64,000 nucleotides of DNA from Heterocephalus glaber (taxonomy: Eukaryota; Chordata; Mammalia; Rodentia; Bathyergidae), in NCBI RefSeq assembly GCF_000247695.1, contig NW_004624734.1:9569078-9633077 (forward strand). Reading direction: 5' to 3'. This document shows positions 35,123-46,391 of this stretch, piece by piece (position 1 is the first letter of the stretch; the number at the start of each line of letters is the position of its first letter). The notes under the pieces are model-generated. The model saw only the letters and a program-made list of their open reading frames with translations. It did not search any database and was not told the origin of the DNA. The position numbers and the translations under genes are program-made.

Positions 35123-35205
35123 GAGCCAGGGATTTAGCTCAGTGATTCCGGCGCCTGCCTCGAAAGCGCATGGTCCTGAGTTTGATTCCTGGTACCAAAA
35201 AAAAT
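35123..35205 (+). repeat. ID SINE, right arm of an inverted pair
   Basis: GAGCCAGGGATTTAGCTCAG to CCTGGTACC plus A-run. Confidence 0.95.
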
Positions 35206-36021
35206 GGAGATTCAGCAAGGCAATTAGGTCACTGCAGAGGCCTCACCTGAGTGTCATGCCTGGTTCTTGTTGGAGCCTAACTCCCATAAATCAACTATCA
35301 GAAGGTATTTTTAAAATATGTACTGAGTATCAGATGAGGACAAGTCATTATTAACCACTTTTTCAGGTGTGACATTGGGCTTACAAGGAAAATTCTACCT
35401 TTGAAGAGGTATGTCATGAAATATGTAGGTGCAAAATATCCTAATGTTGGAATAGGATTTAAAAACATTGTAATATAGACCCCTATTTTGCCTATGGCTT
35501 CTGGGTAAGAGATGTGATATCCAGTGGCCTATCTACTTGTCCTTAGTATGTGAGCATTTTGAAAACAAGCAAATGAAAGAAGTACTCAAGCTTTTTCTTT
35601 TTCTTTTTTTTAACATAAAGGCAATGAAGAGATATTTGGTTAAACATTGTATGTTGATCATACAGTAAATCCCCGACTCCTGAACGAGTTCCATTCCGGG
35701 AGAATGAGAACATTGGTAATCAGATTCCTTGGCAATTCTACAAAGTGAGTCTTATACCGTACACCTGTAAATCTTCACTGGAGAAACTGAATAGCTAAGC
35801 AAAAAAGACCTCCAGTTCCTGAAATGTGAGGATCCCCTAACCAAAAAGGCGCCCTACCATCCTGTCATCCTACGGGGAACCCCTCACCCACAAACACTGT
35901 GCTTTGGGTTTACTTCTCATGGGCCCCCTGTAAACTCAGGAGAATCCCACAGCTGAGAAGCACTGCACATTTCCTCAGACTCATTTGAGAAAAGCTTCCC
36001 ACGTGAAAGAGGGAGAGGCAG
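35206..36021. other. Intergenic, nothing recognised
   Basis: AT-rich in the first half; no gene. Confidence 0.4.
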
Positions 36022-36140
36022 AGTGTGCCAGTTCACGCTTGTAATCCCGACACTCAGGCAGGAGGACTGCTGCAAGTTTGAGGTCAGCCTGGGCTGCATG
36101 ACTTCAAGGCCAGCCTGTCTCCAAAAACACCAAACAAACA
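36022..36140 (+). repeat. B1 SINE
   Basis: GTGCCAGTTCACGCTTGTAA to CCAGCCTGTCTCC plus A-rich tail. Confidence 0.85.
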
Positions 36141-36251
36141 AACAAAAGGGGAGCAAAACAGACAGAAAAACAGCACTAGAGAGCACGGTACCCAATCCAC
36201 AGATGGCACTAACAAGGTAGAGAATGGTAGAAAATGAAAATATAAACTGCT

Positions 36252-36338
36252 AGGCCAGGGATTTAGCTCAGTGGTGCCACCGCCTGCCTCAAAAGTGCAA
36301 GGTCCCGAGTTTGAACCCTGGTACCAAAAAAACCCCCG
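36252..36338 (+). repeat. ID SINE
   Basis: AGGCCAGGGATTTAGCTCAG to CCTGGTACC plus A-run. Confidence 0.95.
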
Positions 36339-36734
36339 AAACATACATATATATATATGTTCAGACAATAGAGATGTGCCACACTCGATGACAGATTCAT
36401 ACCCATTTATTATAGCCAGCAGCTGAGGGGGGCTAATGCCCAGAAAGTTTCCTCAGCAATGGGAAGCACTTAGAGAAAAGGCCACAGGCTTTTGAGTGTC
36501 CCAGCCTGGGCCATTGTCCTGGCCTACACGGATCCTTGCCAGCTGGCTGAGATCGGCACAGGCCCTCCCCAGGGAGAAACTTCTTAGCTCCAGCTTTGCG
36601 TGATATGGCATTAATTACTAATAAAAATAAGAGACTAGAGCTTGCCTCTTGTCATTTATCTCATGGCTTATTTTATTTATTTGGGATTCCATAAACATTA
36701 CACAAACAGGAAGTATTCATTGGTGAAAAGTAGA

Positions 36735-37262
36735 AACATAATAATAATAATTTTTTAAGGGGATAAAATTGACCATAATTCTGCCACCCAAGGATAACTG
36801 TTATTAACACTTCGATGTCTGTTCTTCCAATCTTTTTTCTTTTTTCTTTTGGTATCAGGGATCGAACTCAGGTCCTTGCGCTTGCGCAGCAGGCAGTGAA
36901 ACCACTGAGCTAAATCCCCAGCCCCTTCCAGTCTTTTTTCTTTACAAATATATTTAGATGTATTTGCCAATACAAAAATGAGATTATTCTGTAATACTAT
37001 TATATTCTGCTTTATTCAACCAATGATAGGTTGTAAACCTATTTGAAGATCAAAAAAATTCTTCTATTAGGTTGCATCATCTAAATTGCCAAAATTCAAC
37101 TAGCATTGACCTACAAAAACAGCAACTACATGTGCTTCAGCCCCATACAATATTGTAAATGTTTATTGAGTTTATAGCCTTTTGGGTGTTGCATAATTTA
37201 GTTAACCTATAACCTCTCATTGGACATTTAAATAGTTTCCAATTTTTTTGTAATTATAAAAA
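36735..37262. mobile_element. Old L1 3' fragment with an ID insertion
   Basis: TTCTTCCAATCTTTTTTC, ATGAGATTATTCTGTAATAC and TTGGACATTTAAATAGTTTC are typical of the ancient L1 3' UTR. A reverse ID at 36836-36926 is flanked by TTCCAATCTTTTTTCTT and TTCCAGTCTTTTTTCTT. Confidence 0.6.
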
Positions 37263-37430
37263 ATATTCCCCTAGCTACTTGGGAAGCTGAGGCAGGAGGC
37301 TTGCAAGTTCCATGGTAACTTAGCAAGACTATCTCAAAAAACAATTTAAAGGGCTAGAGTGTAGTGTGATGGAAGGATGCTTGCTTAGGTTGTTCTGCCC
37401 TGGGTTTGGGGCCCAGTGCCCCTCCTCCCT
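37262..37430 (+). repeat. Degraded B1-dID
   Basis: CTACTTGGGAAGCTGAGGCAGG then GGGCTAGAGTGTAGTGTGAT. Confidence 0.7.
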
Positions 37431-38239
37431 TCAGAAAGGCCCTCAGACTCAGGAGGGAAGGAGATGAGATCACAGGGAGTCAGAGAAACCGAGAAGTATC
37501 CGGGCATTTACTGCTTGGAGTAGAGAGAGCTTTAGGAGATAATTGTGCCTGTACCTAAGAGGGTGAACATATCCTGGTCATAAAACCTAAGTCAGCCTGT
37601 AGAAGCCCTTAGAATGAGCAGAGAACAGCCCTGTGTTTATGACTCTCATACAGGAAAGAATTAGTGACAAAGAATATAAAGGGTTTTTTTTTTTCTCTCT
37701 TAACCTGGTTCTAATAGAAGAATTTTGTCATTTATAGGTAAAATGTAAAATGAAAGTAACAAAATTAGAAGCTCGTGGTCTTTGTGTGTAAAAGACAACA
37801 GCGGTCACAGACCAAAAGAGGCTGCCTAGGAGTCCCTCCCTGGATTCACACCCGTGTGTAATCTCCCCTGAGTGCTGGCTGGATTGAAGGGCTCGCTTCT
37901 AAGGAACAGGATGGAGACAAGTAAAGGGTTGTCACTTTTGCGATGAGTGGACAAAGGCCAGGGCTTTGGTGTTTTCTCTCACTTTCTCTTTAATCACTTG
38001 TTTCCGGGGAAATCAGTCTGGCGATGAGGCAGCCCTGTGGAGAGGCCCAAGTGAGGGGCCTGAAGGAGGATCTTCCAAGAGACACTGTGGCCCTGGCTGC
38101 CTGCTCCATTGCTATCTGTGAAGCAGCCAGAGCCACCCAGATGAGCTGCTCCTAGCATCTTCACAGAATATGGGAATAATATATGTTAAACCATTGTTTT
38201 CAGTCACTAAGTTTCCGGTTGACTTATTACACAGCAATG
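37431..38239. other. Intergenic, nothing recognised
   Basis: No gene or named repeat. Confidence 0.4.
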
Positions 38240-38470
38240 GCAAACAAAGTTGGTAGCTGTCCACCGCATACCATGTGCAGGCAACATTGCTTGCTATGTA
38301 CTTCATTAGGTCCTCACAATGACCCTAAGTATAAGCATAAGTGCTCTTCTGATCTCCATTCTTACTTGAGGAAACTGAGGCCCACAAAGGATTAGTGCAC
38401 TGATCCAGGGTCACAGGAGATGGTGAAGCTGGAATCTGAACTGAGGCCCTCTGGCATCAGAGTTTATGCT
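38240..38470 (-). repeat. MIR SINE
   Basis: TTGAGGAAACTGAGGCCCAC, GATCCAGGGTCACAGG and GGAATCTGAACTGAGG are the MIR core in reverse. Confidence 0.75.
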
Positions 38471-38499
38471 CTCATTTAGATTTAAAAATAGCTGCTTGG

Positions 38500-39075
38500 A
38501 GGGGCTGGGGATTTAGCTCAGTGGTTTGACTACCTGCCTCGCAAGAGAAAGGTCCCAAGTTCAATCCCCGGTACCAAAAAAAAAAAAAAAAAAAGCTGCT
38601 TGGAACTAGGCATGGTGGCCCATGCATGCAACTTCAGCTCTCTGGGAAGCTGAGGCAGGAGGATGTCAAGTTTGAACCCAGCCTGGGAAACTTAGTGACT
38701 TAGCAAGACCTTGTCTCAAAAAATAAAAAGCACTGAGGATGTAGCTCATTGCCATGGCCCTAAAAACAAAATAAAACAAAGCAAAATGCTGTTTTGGCTG
38801 GGAGTGTGGCTCAGAGAGCACTTGCCCAGTATGCATGGGCCAGCATGCCTGGGCTGGATCTGATCTCCAGCACTACTAAATAAATACAATTAAAATAGCT
38901 GTTCATCACTTGGAAGGCTGAGGCAGAATGATCACAAGTTGGAGACCAGCCTGGGCAACTTAGCAAGACTGTTTCAAAATAAAATTCACAAAAAGGATGC
39001 AGCTCAGTGGTAGAGCACTTGCCTAGAGTATACCAGACCCGAGGTCTGATCTCCAGAAATGCAAAGAAAAAAATA
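38500..39075 (+). repeat. Cluster of ID, B1-dID, old ID, B1-dID
   Basis: ID 38500-38596, B1-dID 38604-38780, old ID 38796-38890 (GGCTGGGAGTGTGGCTCAG), B1-dID 38895-39075 (ID half GATGCAGCTCAGTGGTAGAG). All are plus strand. Confidence 0.85.
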
Positions 39076-39346
39076 GTTGCTCGTGTTTTGCATTATTTGC
39101 CTATGCCTAAAGCAAGCAGTTTGGTAGGGAGACTGAATCATCTCAAACCAATCAAGACTAATCATAGTTTTTCTCTAGCAGAGCTGGGGAGAGCTGAGCT
39201 TCTCTTGAGACTCATGGTTGTATAAAGTGGGTGAACTAATCTGAGCTACGAAGGAGGAAGAGCTTAAGGGTCTTTGGGGGTGGCCAACTGTGTTGTCACT
39301 TGTCTCTTTTGCAGCACAAGCCAGGTTGCATTATTATTATTTTTTT

Positions 39347-39430
39347 CTTTTTTTTTGGTACCGGGGATTGAACTCTGGACCTTGTGCTTGCAAGGCAGGC
39401 GGCAGCACCACTGAGCTGTGTCCGGCCCCG
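39347..39430 (-). repeat. ID SINE
   Basis: GGTACCGGGGATTGAACTCT to GTCCGGCCCCG, next to ATT repeats on both sides. Confidence 0.95.
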
Positions 39431-39499
39431 ATTATTATTATTTCTTGAAAGGAGACAGGAGTAGTGATGGATAGACATTTAGGTTATGTGGTCCTAAAC

Positions 39500-39595
39500 T
39501 GGTTTTTTGTTGTTGTTGTTTTCAGTACCAGGGATTGAATTCCGGACCTTACGTTTGGGAGGCAGGCGGCGGCACCACTGAGCTAAATTCCCAGC
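39500..39595 (-). repeat. ID SINE with (GTT)n tail
   Basis: GTTGTTGTTG tail, CAGTACCAGGGATTGAATTC to CTAAATTCCCAGC. Confidence 0.93.
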
Positions 39596-39639
39596 TATCA
39601 ATGGTTCTTTTCATTTACTTGTACTGACTCTAGAAGTGG

Positions 39640-39830
39640 TGCCGGTCTGATTCAGAGCCAAGATATCCCAAGGAGGCCATTTAACACAATGGTTTTAATT
39701 TCTGGCTCTGGAACTACCGTAGACAGATCTTGGTAGCTTTCTAAGCCCTGTAATTCTGGACAATTACTTTATCCAAATGCCTATTTCCTTATTTGAAATT
39801 GGGGATAACAATACATATAGCTACAAGGGC
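39640..39830 (+). repeat. Probable MIR SINE
   Basis: TTTCTGGCTCTGGAACTACC ... AAATTGGGGATAACAATAC fits a diverged MIR. Confidence 0.5.
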
Positions 39831-39860
39831 TTTAGTCAGAATTAAATAAAACCACATGTA

Positions 39861-39955
39861 GAGGGTTGGGGATTTGGCTCAGTGGTGCCGCACCTGCCTG
39901 GAAAATGCAAGGTCCTGAGTTCGATCTCCAGTACCGGGAGAAAAAAAAAAAGCAA
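39861..39955 (+). repeat. ID SINE
   Basis: GGGTTGGGGATTTGGCTCAG to CTCCAGTACC then A-run and an AAGC microsatellite. Confidence 0.95.
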
Positions 39956-40393
39956 GCAAGCAAGCAAGCATGTATAAAGAAAGCATGTATAAAGCATTGA
40001 GCACAATGCTTGACAAAGGAAGAGCTCAACAAATGACAGCTGTTGTCATTACTATATATGTATTACGGTATATGGGAGTGTTATTAGTTAAGAAATATTT
40101 ACTACTTTCCAAGTGTGAAACGCCACGTTGAGCTTTGATGTGGATATAATAGACCTTGGGGAGTACAGGCTCTTGTTAAGGAGTTGAAAAGCATGCTCAT
40201 CAAGACTGGGATCAGTCTATATGCTAAGGCCAGCGCCCTGGACCTAGAGAGGAAGCCACTACGACAGGCTGAGTACTAAAATGTTTTTCCACATAAAGGT
40301 TTGAGAAATTTTCCAGTCTTGGAGGGCGGCCACCATGCCACCATTTACATAGGAACCCATGTCTCCGTTTTGGCCGGCCACCCTGGGTGCTTA

Positions 40394-40407
40394 GCGCCAC
40401 CTCGTGG
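40394..40407 (-). promoter_or_regulatory. CTCF-like motif (strong)
   Basis: Minus strand reads CCACGAGGTGGCGC, a full match to the CTCF core CCASNAGRKGGCRS, in single-copy-looking DNA 6 kb from the MOAP1/LYSET island. Confidence 0.6.
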
Positions 40408-40592
40408 TGTTTATGTGAATAATAGTCGGGAAGGGAAGACGTGCCAGTGATTCTCTTCCTGCCATTTCACTGGTTGGCATCCAGGTCATGTTATTTGGAT
40501 TATAAACTTATGCATGTATCCAAATATGTGTTGTGATATAAATTTAGATTAGAATAGCTTTACAATTTTTTTTGTTTTGTTTTTTGGGGTTT

Positions 40593-40757
40593 TTTTTTTG
40601 GTACTGGGGATCGAACTGGGGTCCTTGAGCTTGCAAGGCAGGCAGCGGAACCACTGAGCTAAATCCCCGGCCCCTTTACAAGTTTTATAGAAGTATGGGG
40701 GATTGAACCCAGGGCCTCATACATGCTAAGCATGTGCTCTCTTATCTGTCCCCAGAT
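40593..40757 (-). repeat. Young ID and old ID in series
   Basis: 40593-40674 young type (GGTACTGGGGATCGAACTGG). 40690-40757 old type (CTCATACATGCTAAGCATGT). Confidence 0.9.
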
Positions 40758-41655
40758 CCCTTCCAGGATACCGCATTACATGTAATTACTGTGTCTCCAT
40801 AGTCTCCTCTGGTCTAGGACAGTCCTTTTCTTTCATTCTTTCTTTTTTAAATGACCTTGGCAGTCTTGAGGAGTACTGGGCAGGTATTTTGTATAATGTC
40901 TCTCAAATTGTCTTTGTCCGGTGTTTTTCTCATGATTAGCCTCGGTTGTGAGTTTAGGAAGAAATCACAGTGGTGAAAAGCCCTCCTCATCACATCCTAT
41001 TAGGGATGCCAGCGGAGACAACACAACTTCACTGGTCAAGGTGGTGTTTGCAGGTTTCTCCACTGAAAAGCTCCTGGTCTTCCCCTTCTGTACTCTATTC
41101 CTTGAAAGCAAGTCACTCAGTTGAGCCCACATGTAAGGTGAAAAGCAAATAAACTCCACTGCCCAAAGTTGGGAGTAGCCACCTGAGTTGTTCGAAATTC
41201 TTCTGGAAAGAAGATTTGGCTCATGTCCCGCACTTACACGTTCAATCTTTATGCAAATCAGCATAAAATCATAGGTATTTTATTTTATTTTTAAAAAGAT
41301 GTTTGATTGTTTATTCCTAGATGGCTACAGAATAAAAGGTAAATTTCTTAGCATAAATGTTCAGGGTGCTACATTTTATCCCAAACCACTTTTCCAAGCT
41401 CATCGTTTTTATTTCTCAAAAATCATAAGTATTTTATACTTTGCGTTGTAACTTAACACTACATTATTTATTCTATAGCTCAAAATCTTTTAGCTGGACC
41501 ACTGAGAGTTCTTTCAGGCTGACTCCTCCTGTAACTGTGACATCTTCATTTGGTTTCCTTGAGCAATGTGTATGTGTGTTGTGTGTGTTGTATGTGTGTG
41601 TGTGGTGTGATACTGGGTGCTGGCTGAACCAGGCCCTGGCCTTCCCACTGAGCTT
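40758..41655. other. Intergenic with a (TG)n run
   Basis: TGTGTG-rich stretch at 41568-41608. No gene recognised. Confidence 0.4.
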
Positions 41656-41805
41656 CATCTTCAGCATTTATTTTTTATTTTTGTATTTTGAGACAGAGTC
41701 TTATTAAATCACTGAATTTCTCAGGCTGGGCTTAAATTTGCAATCCTCCTGCTTCAGCCTCCCAGAGTGCTGGGATTACAGATGTGCACCACCATGCTAG
41801 CTCCT
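41656..41805 (-). repeat. B1 SINE
   Basis: TTGAGACAGAGTCTTATTAA ... GATGTGCACCACCATGC. Confidence 0.85.
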
Positions 41806-41939
41806 TCAGCAATATTTATATATTTATTTTTCATTAAAAGAAAAGCACATTTATGAAACAAAAGAAAATTATCATCTAAATCCCATTATCTCAATATATT
41901 TTAGTGCCCTGTCATTTGCATTTTTAAAGTATACTATTT

Positions 41940-42021
41940 TTTTTTTTGGTACTGGGAATCAAACTCAGGGCCTCATGCTTGCCAGGGAGGCACTGTACCA
42001 CTGAGCTACATTCCTGGCCCA
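41940..42021 (-). repeat. ID SINE with target duplication
   Basis: AAAGTATACTATTTTT and AAGGTATACTATTTAA flank it. Confidence 0.95.
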
Positions 42022-42111
42022 TAAGGTATACTATTTAAAGAACGCATTTTTCTTATTTCATATGACTTTATAAATATAACTATATGAATATAAATACAAA
42101 ATTTTTAAAAA

Positions 42112-42590
42112 ACTGGGTGTGATGGTGCATGCCTGTAATCCCAGTACTTTAGGAAGCTGAGGTAGGAGTGTCACTAGTTTGAATCCTGCCTTGGGAACTT
42201 GGTGACATCCTGTTTCAAAATTTTAAAAAGGGGGTGGGATATAGTTCTGTGTGAAGGAGCTGGGTTTTGTTTTGGTTTTTTTGGTACTGAGAATCGAACT
42301 TGGGTCCTTGCGCTTGTGCAGCAGGTGACGAAACCACTGAGCTAAATCCCCGGCCCTGAAGGAGCCGGGTTTAATCCTCTGTACCTGGAAAAATTTTCTT
42401 TTTCGGTACCGGGGATTGAACTCAGGACCTTGCACTTGCAAGGCAGGCGCCGAAACCACTGAGCTAAATCCCCAGCCCCCGGATCATTTTTTTTAAGGGG
42501 CAAGGGGTGTAGCATAGTGGTAGAGTACTTGCTTAGCATGTGCAAGGGCCTGCCTGGGTTTGATCCCCAGCCCTGCCCAGCCCCTTTTGT
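42112..42590. repeat. Nested SINE cluster
   Basis: A plus-strand B1-dID (42112-42264 and 42358-42391) is split by a minus ID at 42270-42357, with TGAAGGAGCTGGGTTT / TGAAGGAGCCGGGTTT as target duplication. A second minus ID is at 42396-42480 and an old plus ID at 42488-42590. Confidence 0.9.
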
Positions 42591-42744
42591 TTCTTACAGT
42601 TCTGTAGTATTAACCAGATGCATGTGAGAGTACTTCAAGAAAAGCTCTTTGGAATCAGACTTTGTGCCCTTGTCCCTGGTATTGAATCCCTCTAAACTTC
42701 AGGCTTCTCATTCATAACAGTGGGGGACATAATATGTTTTATGA

Positions 42745-42985
42745 CAGGTTTCTGTGAGGATTTAACCACAGATTAAGATCAAGAATAGATTAAGAAATAG
42801 CTGAGTGTAAATCCTGGCCCTGCCACTTACTGAAACCCTGGGCAAGTTACCACTCTGTGCTTCAATCTCATCTGTAAAATGGAGATAAACTGAACTTAGC
42901 TAGTTGCAGGCCCAATGTGCTCAGTGGTGCTCAGTGCCTGGCCAAGGGCAAGTGTTCAATGTCAGCTATTATTTCGGACCACAAG
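42745..42985 (+). repeat. MIR SINE
   Basis: CTGCCACTTACTGAAACCCTG, GGGCAAGTTACCACTCTGTG and CATCTGTAAAATGGAGATAA. Confidence 0.8.
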
Positions 42986-43270
42986 TAACCTCCAGAGCTG
43001 AGATTATACTGTAAACTTAATTCTACTCTCTTAAACCCTCTGCTCAGTGCCTCAGATAAGAAGAGGCAGCATTTATTAGCACCTATGTATATACACTCTC
43101 ACGATGTTTAGCAACATGTAGCTAAGGTTCCCTTGACTGAGGTGGCAAACAAGTGACCTGTGTGACAGCCCCTGATGTGTCTAAATCACCATACAAATGT
43201 AAATCTCAGAGTCACACTTTTTAGTTTAGAGTTTAACTGCTGTCTGGTATTTAGTGTTTTGTAGTAGGAA

Positions 43271-43357
43271 TTTTTTTTTTGGTACCGGGGGATCAAACTT
43301 GGGTCCTTGCGCTTGTGCAGCAGGTGGTGAAACCACTGAGCTAAATCCCTGGCCCTG
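43271..43357 (-). repeat. ID SINE
   Basis: GGTACCGGGGGATCAAACTT; GTAGTAGGAATTTTT and GTAGTGGGAGATTTA flank it. Confidence 0.93.
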
Positions 43358-43476
43358 TAGTGGGAGATTTATAGAAACTTAGGATCTATCTTTCAGAGTA
43401 ATGAATGCATCGAAGATGTATGTGTGTGAGCATCCAAGATGTATGTGTGTGAAATGTGGCTGGCACCTACCCTGCT

Positions 43477-43964
43477 TGTTATGGCTTGTGTCTAGATGTC
43501 CCCCCAAAGCCTCATGTGGTCATAGCTGGGGCTTTTTCTTTGTTTTTTTTGGTACTGGGGATTGAACTCGGGACCTTGCGCTTGTGAGGCAGGGGCCGGA
43601 ACCACTGAGCTAAACCCCCGGCCCATCTGGGGCTTTTTCAGAGGTGGCTGGATCTAGAGTTGTGACACGGGAATCGATTCATGGTGCAGTGCTAGGTTCA
43701 AGGGCACTAGGATTAAGGGTGTGAGTGCTACCGCCCTAAGTAGCCTGGATAAAGATGAAAGGGACAGACAGATGCTATTAAGGTCCCTGGTTGCTTTTGT
43801 TGTCTTCTGCCTGCCATGATGTCCCTCTGCCAAGCTACCCCGTCTTGGAGCCAGCTGATTATGGACTGAAACCTCTATAAACTGTGAGCTAAATAAACCT
43901 TTCCTCCTTTAACTTTGGGTGTCGGGTATTTTGTCTCAGGAAGGAGAGGAAAGTAACTAAGACA
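43477..43964 (+). mobile_element. MaLR-type solo LTR with perfect 5-bp duplication
   Basis: TGTTATGGCTTGTGTCTAGA to GTAACTAAGACA, bounded by CTGCT on both sides (43472-43476, 43965-43969). AATAAACC near 43890 is the LTR polyadenylation signal. A reverse ID is nested inside. Confidence 0.85.
43540..43626 (-). repeat. ID SINE nested in the LTR
   Basis: CTGGGGCTTTTTC stands on both sides (13-bp target duplication). Confidence 0.97.
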
Positions 43965-44019
43965 CTGCTCCTCTTGTGGGGCTGTTGGGTAGACAATCTG
44001 AGGACTGCTTCCCTTTCTT

Positions 44020-44130
44020 AGTAGTGGAAAGAAAATAGGCTTTGCAGTAAGACAGAGAATTGAATTCTAGCCATTTACTATGTAGTTTCACCTTGGGCAA
44101 GTTTTTCTTAACCTCTCTGTAACCATTTCT
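44020..44130 (+). repeat. Probable MIR SINE
   Basis: TAGGCTTTGCAGTAAGACAG ... CTTGGGCAAGTTTTTCTTAA. Confidence 0.6.
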
Positions 44131-44499
44131 ACAAATATGAAACTGATTTTCCCTATACTGCCTGGTTTTCAGGAGGATTACATGAGAAAGTGTATGGTGA
44201 AACTTTTAGTCCCATCTTTCCAAATTCAATCCATTGATGTGCCTGGACATACTATTTGTCCTAATTTATGTACGGTCTTGTTTAATTGCTCCAGTAGCTC
44301 TCTGAGGCAATCTCACTTAGAAAAGGACTTGTTTTCCCTTGAGCAGCAAGAAAAAAAAAGCCCAAAGAACTGAGTCTGTGTAACTTCAGTGATTTTTAGA
44401 TTCACACTTTAGAAAAACTTAGTTCAAGTGAAATCTCTTTTGGAATTCAAATTTTAAAAAAGACATTTATTAGTGTTCCTTTATTTTATATATGCACAC
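44131..44499. other. Intergenic, nothing recognised
   Basis: AT-rich; no gene. Confidence 0.35.
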
Positions 44500-44580
44500 C
44501 TATAATTTTATTTTCAGTACCAGGAATCAAACTCAGGACCTTGTATTTGGCAGGCACCACTGGGCTACATTCCCAGCCCC
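44500..44580 (-). repeat. ID SINE, internally deleted
   Basis: TTCAGTACCAGGAATCAAAC ... CACTGGGCTACATTCCCAGC. Confidence 0.8.
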
Positions 44581-44883
44581 TCACATCTACAATTCTATAA
44601 CCATGATAATGATATAACCATGAAAAAGATGCTTTGGTAACACATATTAGAAATCTAAAGATGGCCATTGCAGAATTATGAGCCTCAGCATTCAATTCTG
44701 CCTTGAGTACTCTGAGGACTGCTTCCCTTTCATGGCAGTGGAAATATAGGCTTTCCAGTTAGAGAACTGAATTCTGGCCCAGCACAGAATTAATAATTCT
44801 GATTCACACAGAAAATAACAATATTCCAACTACAACAAATGATCTTTATCTGAAAAGCAAGACACAGTTAAAAACTACTGATG

Positions 44884-44965
44884 GGCCAGGGATTTAGCTC
44901 AGTGGTTCCGGGGCCTACCTTGCAAGCGAGAGGACCTGAGTTCAATCCCCAGCACCAAAAAAAAA
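44884..44965 (+). repeat. ID SINE with target duplication
   Basis: AAAACTACTGATG at both ends. Confidence 0.95.
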
Positions 44966-46223
44966 AAACTACTGATGACACACATCACATGTGACACTGA
45001 CAGGGGATACCTGATACTAAACAAGCTGACATTTCCATGAGGTTTGGGCCATGTTTGCAGCTGAGTCTTGGCTGTCCTCTCAGGGTATTGCACATATGCA
45101 GTGATAGACCTTTTGTACAAGTATGTATAATAAAAAATTCACTAGGGAGAACTAAATAAAATTAGTATAACTATGTCTTCCTAGTCAATGACACATTTGG
45201 AAGCCATTCAATATGCTCAGAAATGACAGAGACAAAGCTGCACAGACTTCCTTGGCAGCACAAGGTAGGGACTGGTTAACATCTATTACAGGACTGATCT
45301 ACCTTCATGCTCTGCCCATCGCAGCATTCCTTGCTGGTGTCCTGAGAATCAGGTGAAATAAGCCTTCTGCCTGGAGAAGGGCCTCCTCCTTCTCAGTTGC
45401 CTCCTTATCCTTCATCAGTGACAATAATTGCAATAAGCCAGGGGTTGGGCCACGCTCTGGCAGGTTAAGAACTGTTCTGTTGACTGCCCCAGCAATGACT
45501 GATGATTTGGTCTAGGGCGGCCTGATTCACATCGTTCTCAACTGCTCCTCTCTGTACGTTTCTGTAATGAAGGCTCCAGCCTTAGTATGTAAGTGGACAA
45601 CTTTTCCTCATCTTTCTGATAAGAGTATAGCTATTTCTCCTGCAACTCTCTAGGATTATCAATCCCAAATACTGTCTCTAGAGCCTGCAGGCATTCGCAG
45701 ACTAATTAAATGATTATTTGTCTCGAGAATGCAAAAACTATCAAATGCTGGGCTCTGAAGCTATCAATTGCTTTCTTTTCTCTGCATCTGACACCTTTCA
45801 GGTCTTCATCATCAGAAAGGTTCAAATTCTTCTTTACCTGGTTCTGGAGGATCTCTGCCTGGGAATAACTCTTAGCTATTTATACTTCATGGATTGCAGG
45901 GCAGTGTGAAGGGCCTCATCTAATGCCTGTGCCAACAATGGGGCCTGTATTTCAGGGATCATGTCCTGGTTTAGGTCATTAAGGTCATTTCCACACCCAA
46001 GAGCTCTGGTCAGCTCACTCACTGTCAGGGCCTCTTCCTCTAAAAACTCATTTAATCTGTTTAAAAATTCATTTTCGGCGTCGGTGGCTTGAAGATTACT
46101 CTCCAGAAACCCCCATTTCCAGCTATCTCCTTGGGGACCAGAGCATGACTAGTGCCCTCAGTGAGCCCTATTAAGGCTACGTTCCTCTCTTCTTCCCTCC
46201 TGAACATCTTGTACTCCCCCAAG

Positions 46224-46281
46224 GGGGCCTGACCAGCCAGCGGGGCCTGACCAGCCAGCGGGGCCTGACCAGCCAGCAGGG
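46224..46281. repeat. 18-bp tandem repeat, three copies
   Basis: GGGGCCTGACCAGCCAGC repeats three times, followed by a partial unit, inside the broken MOAP1 frame. Confidence 0.95.
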
Positions 46282-46388
46282 CCTGCACAATTTGTCACCC
46301 TGTAGGTCTCGGGGACACTGGCAATCAATAACGCTTTCCGAGAGTTCGTATCCATCCTCCTGAAACAGTCTTCTAAGAGCTGCAGCGT

Positions 46389-46391
46389 CTT
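46389..46391 (-). other. MOAP1: Lost MOAP1 start codon (AAG)
   Basis: Alignment of the following codons (ACG CTG CAG CTC TTA GAA GAC) with the MOAP1 N terminus puts this triplet at codon 1. Confidence 0.75.
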
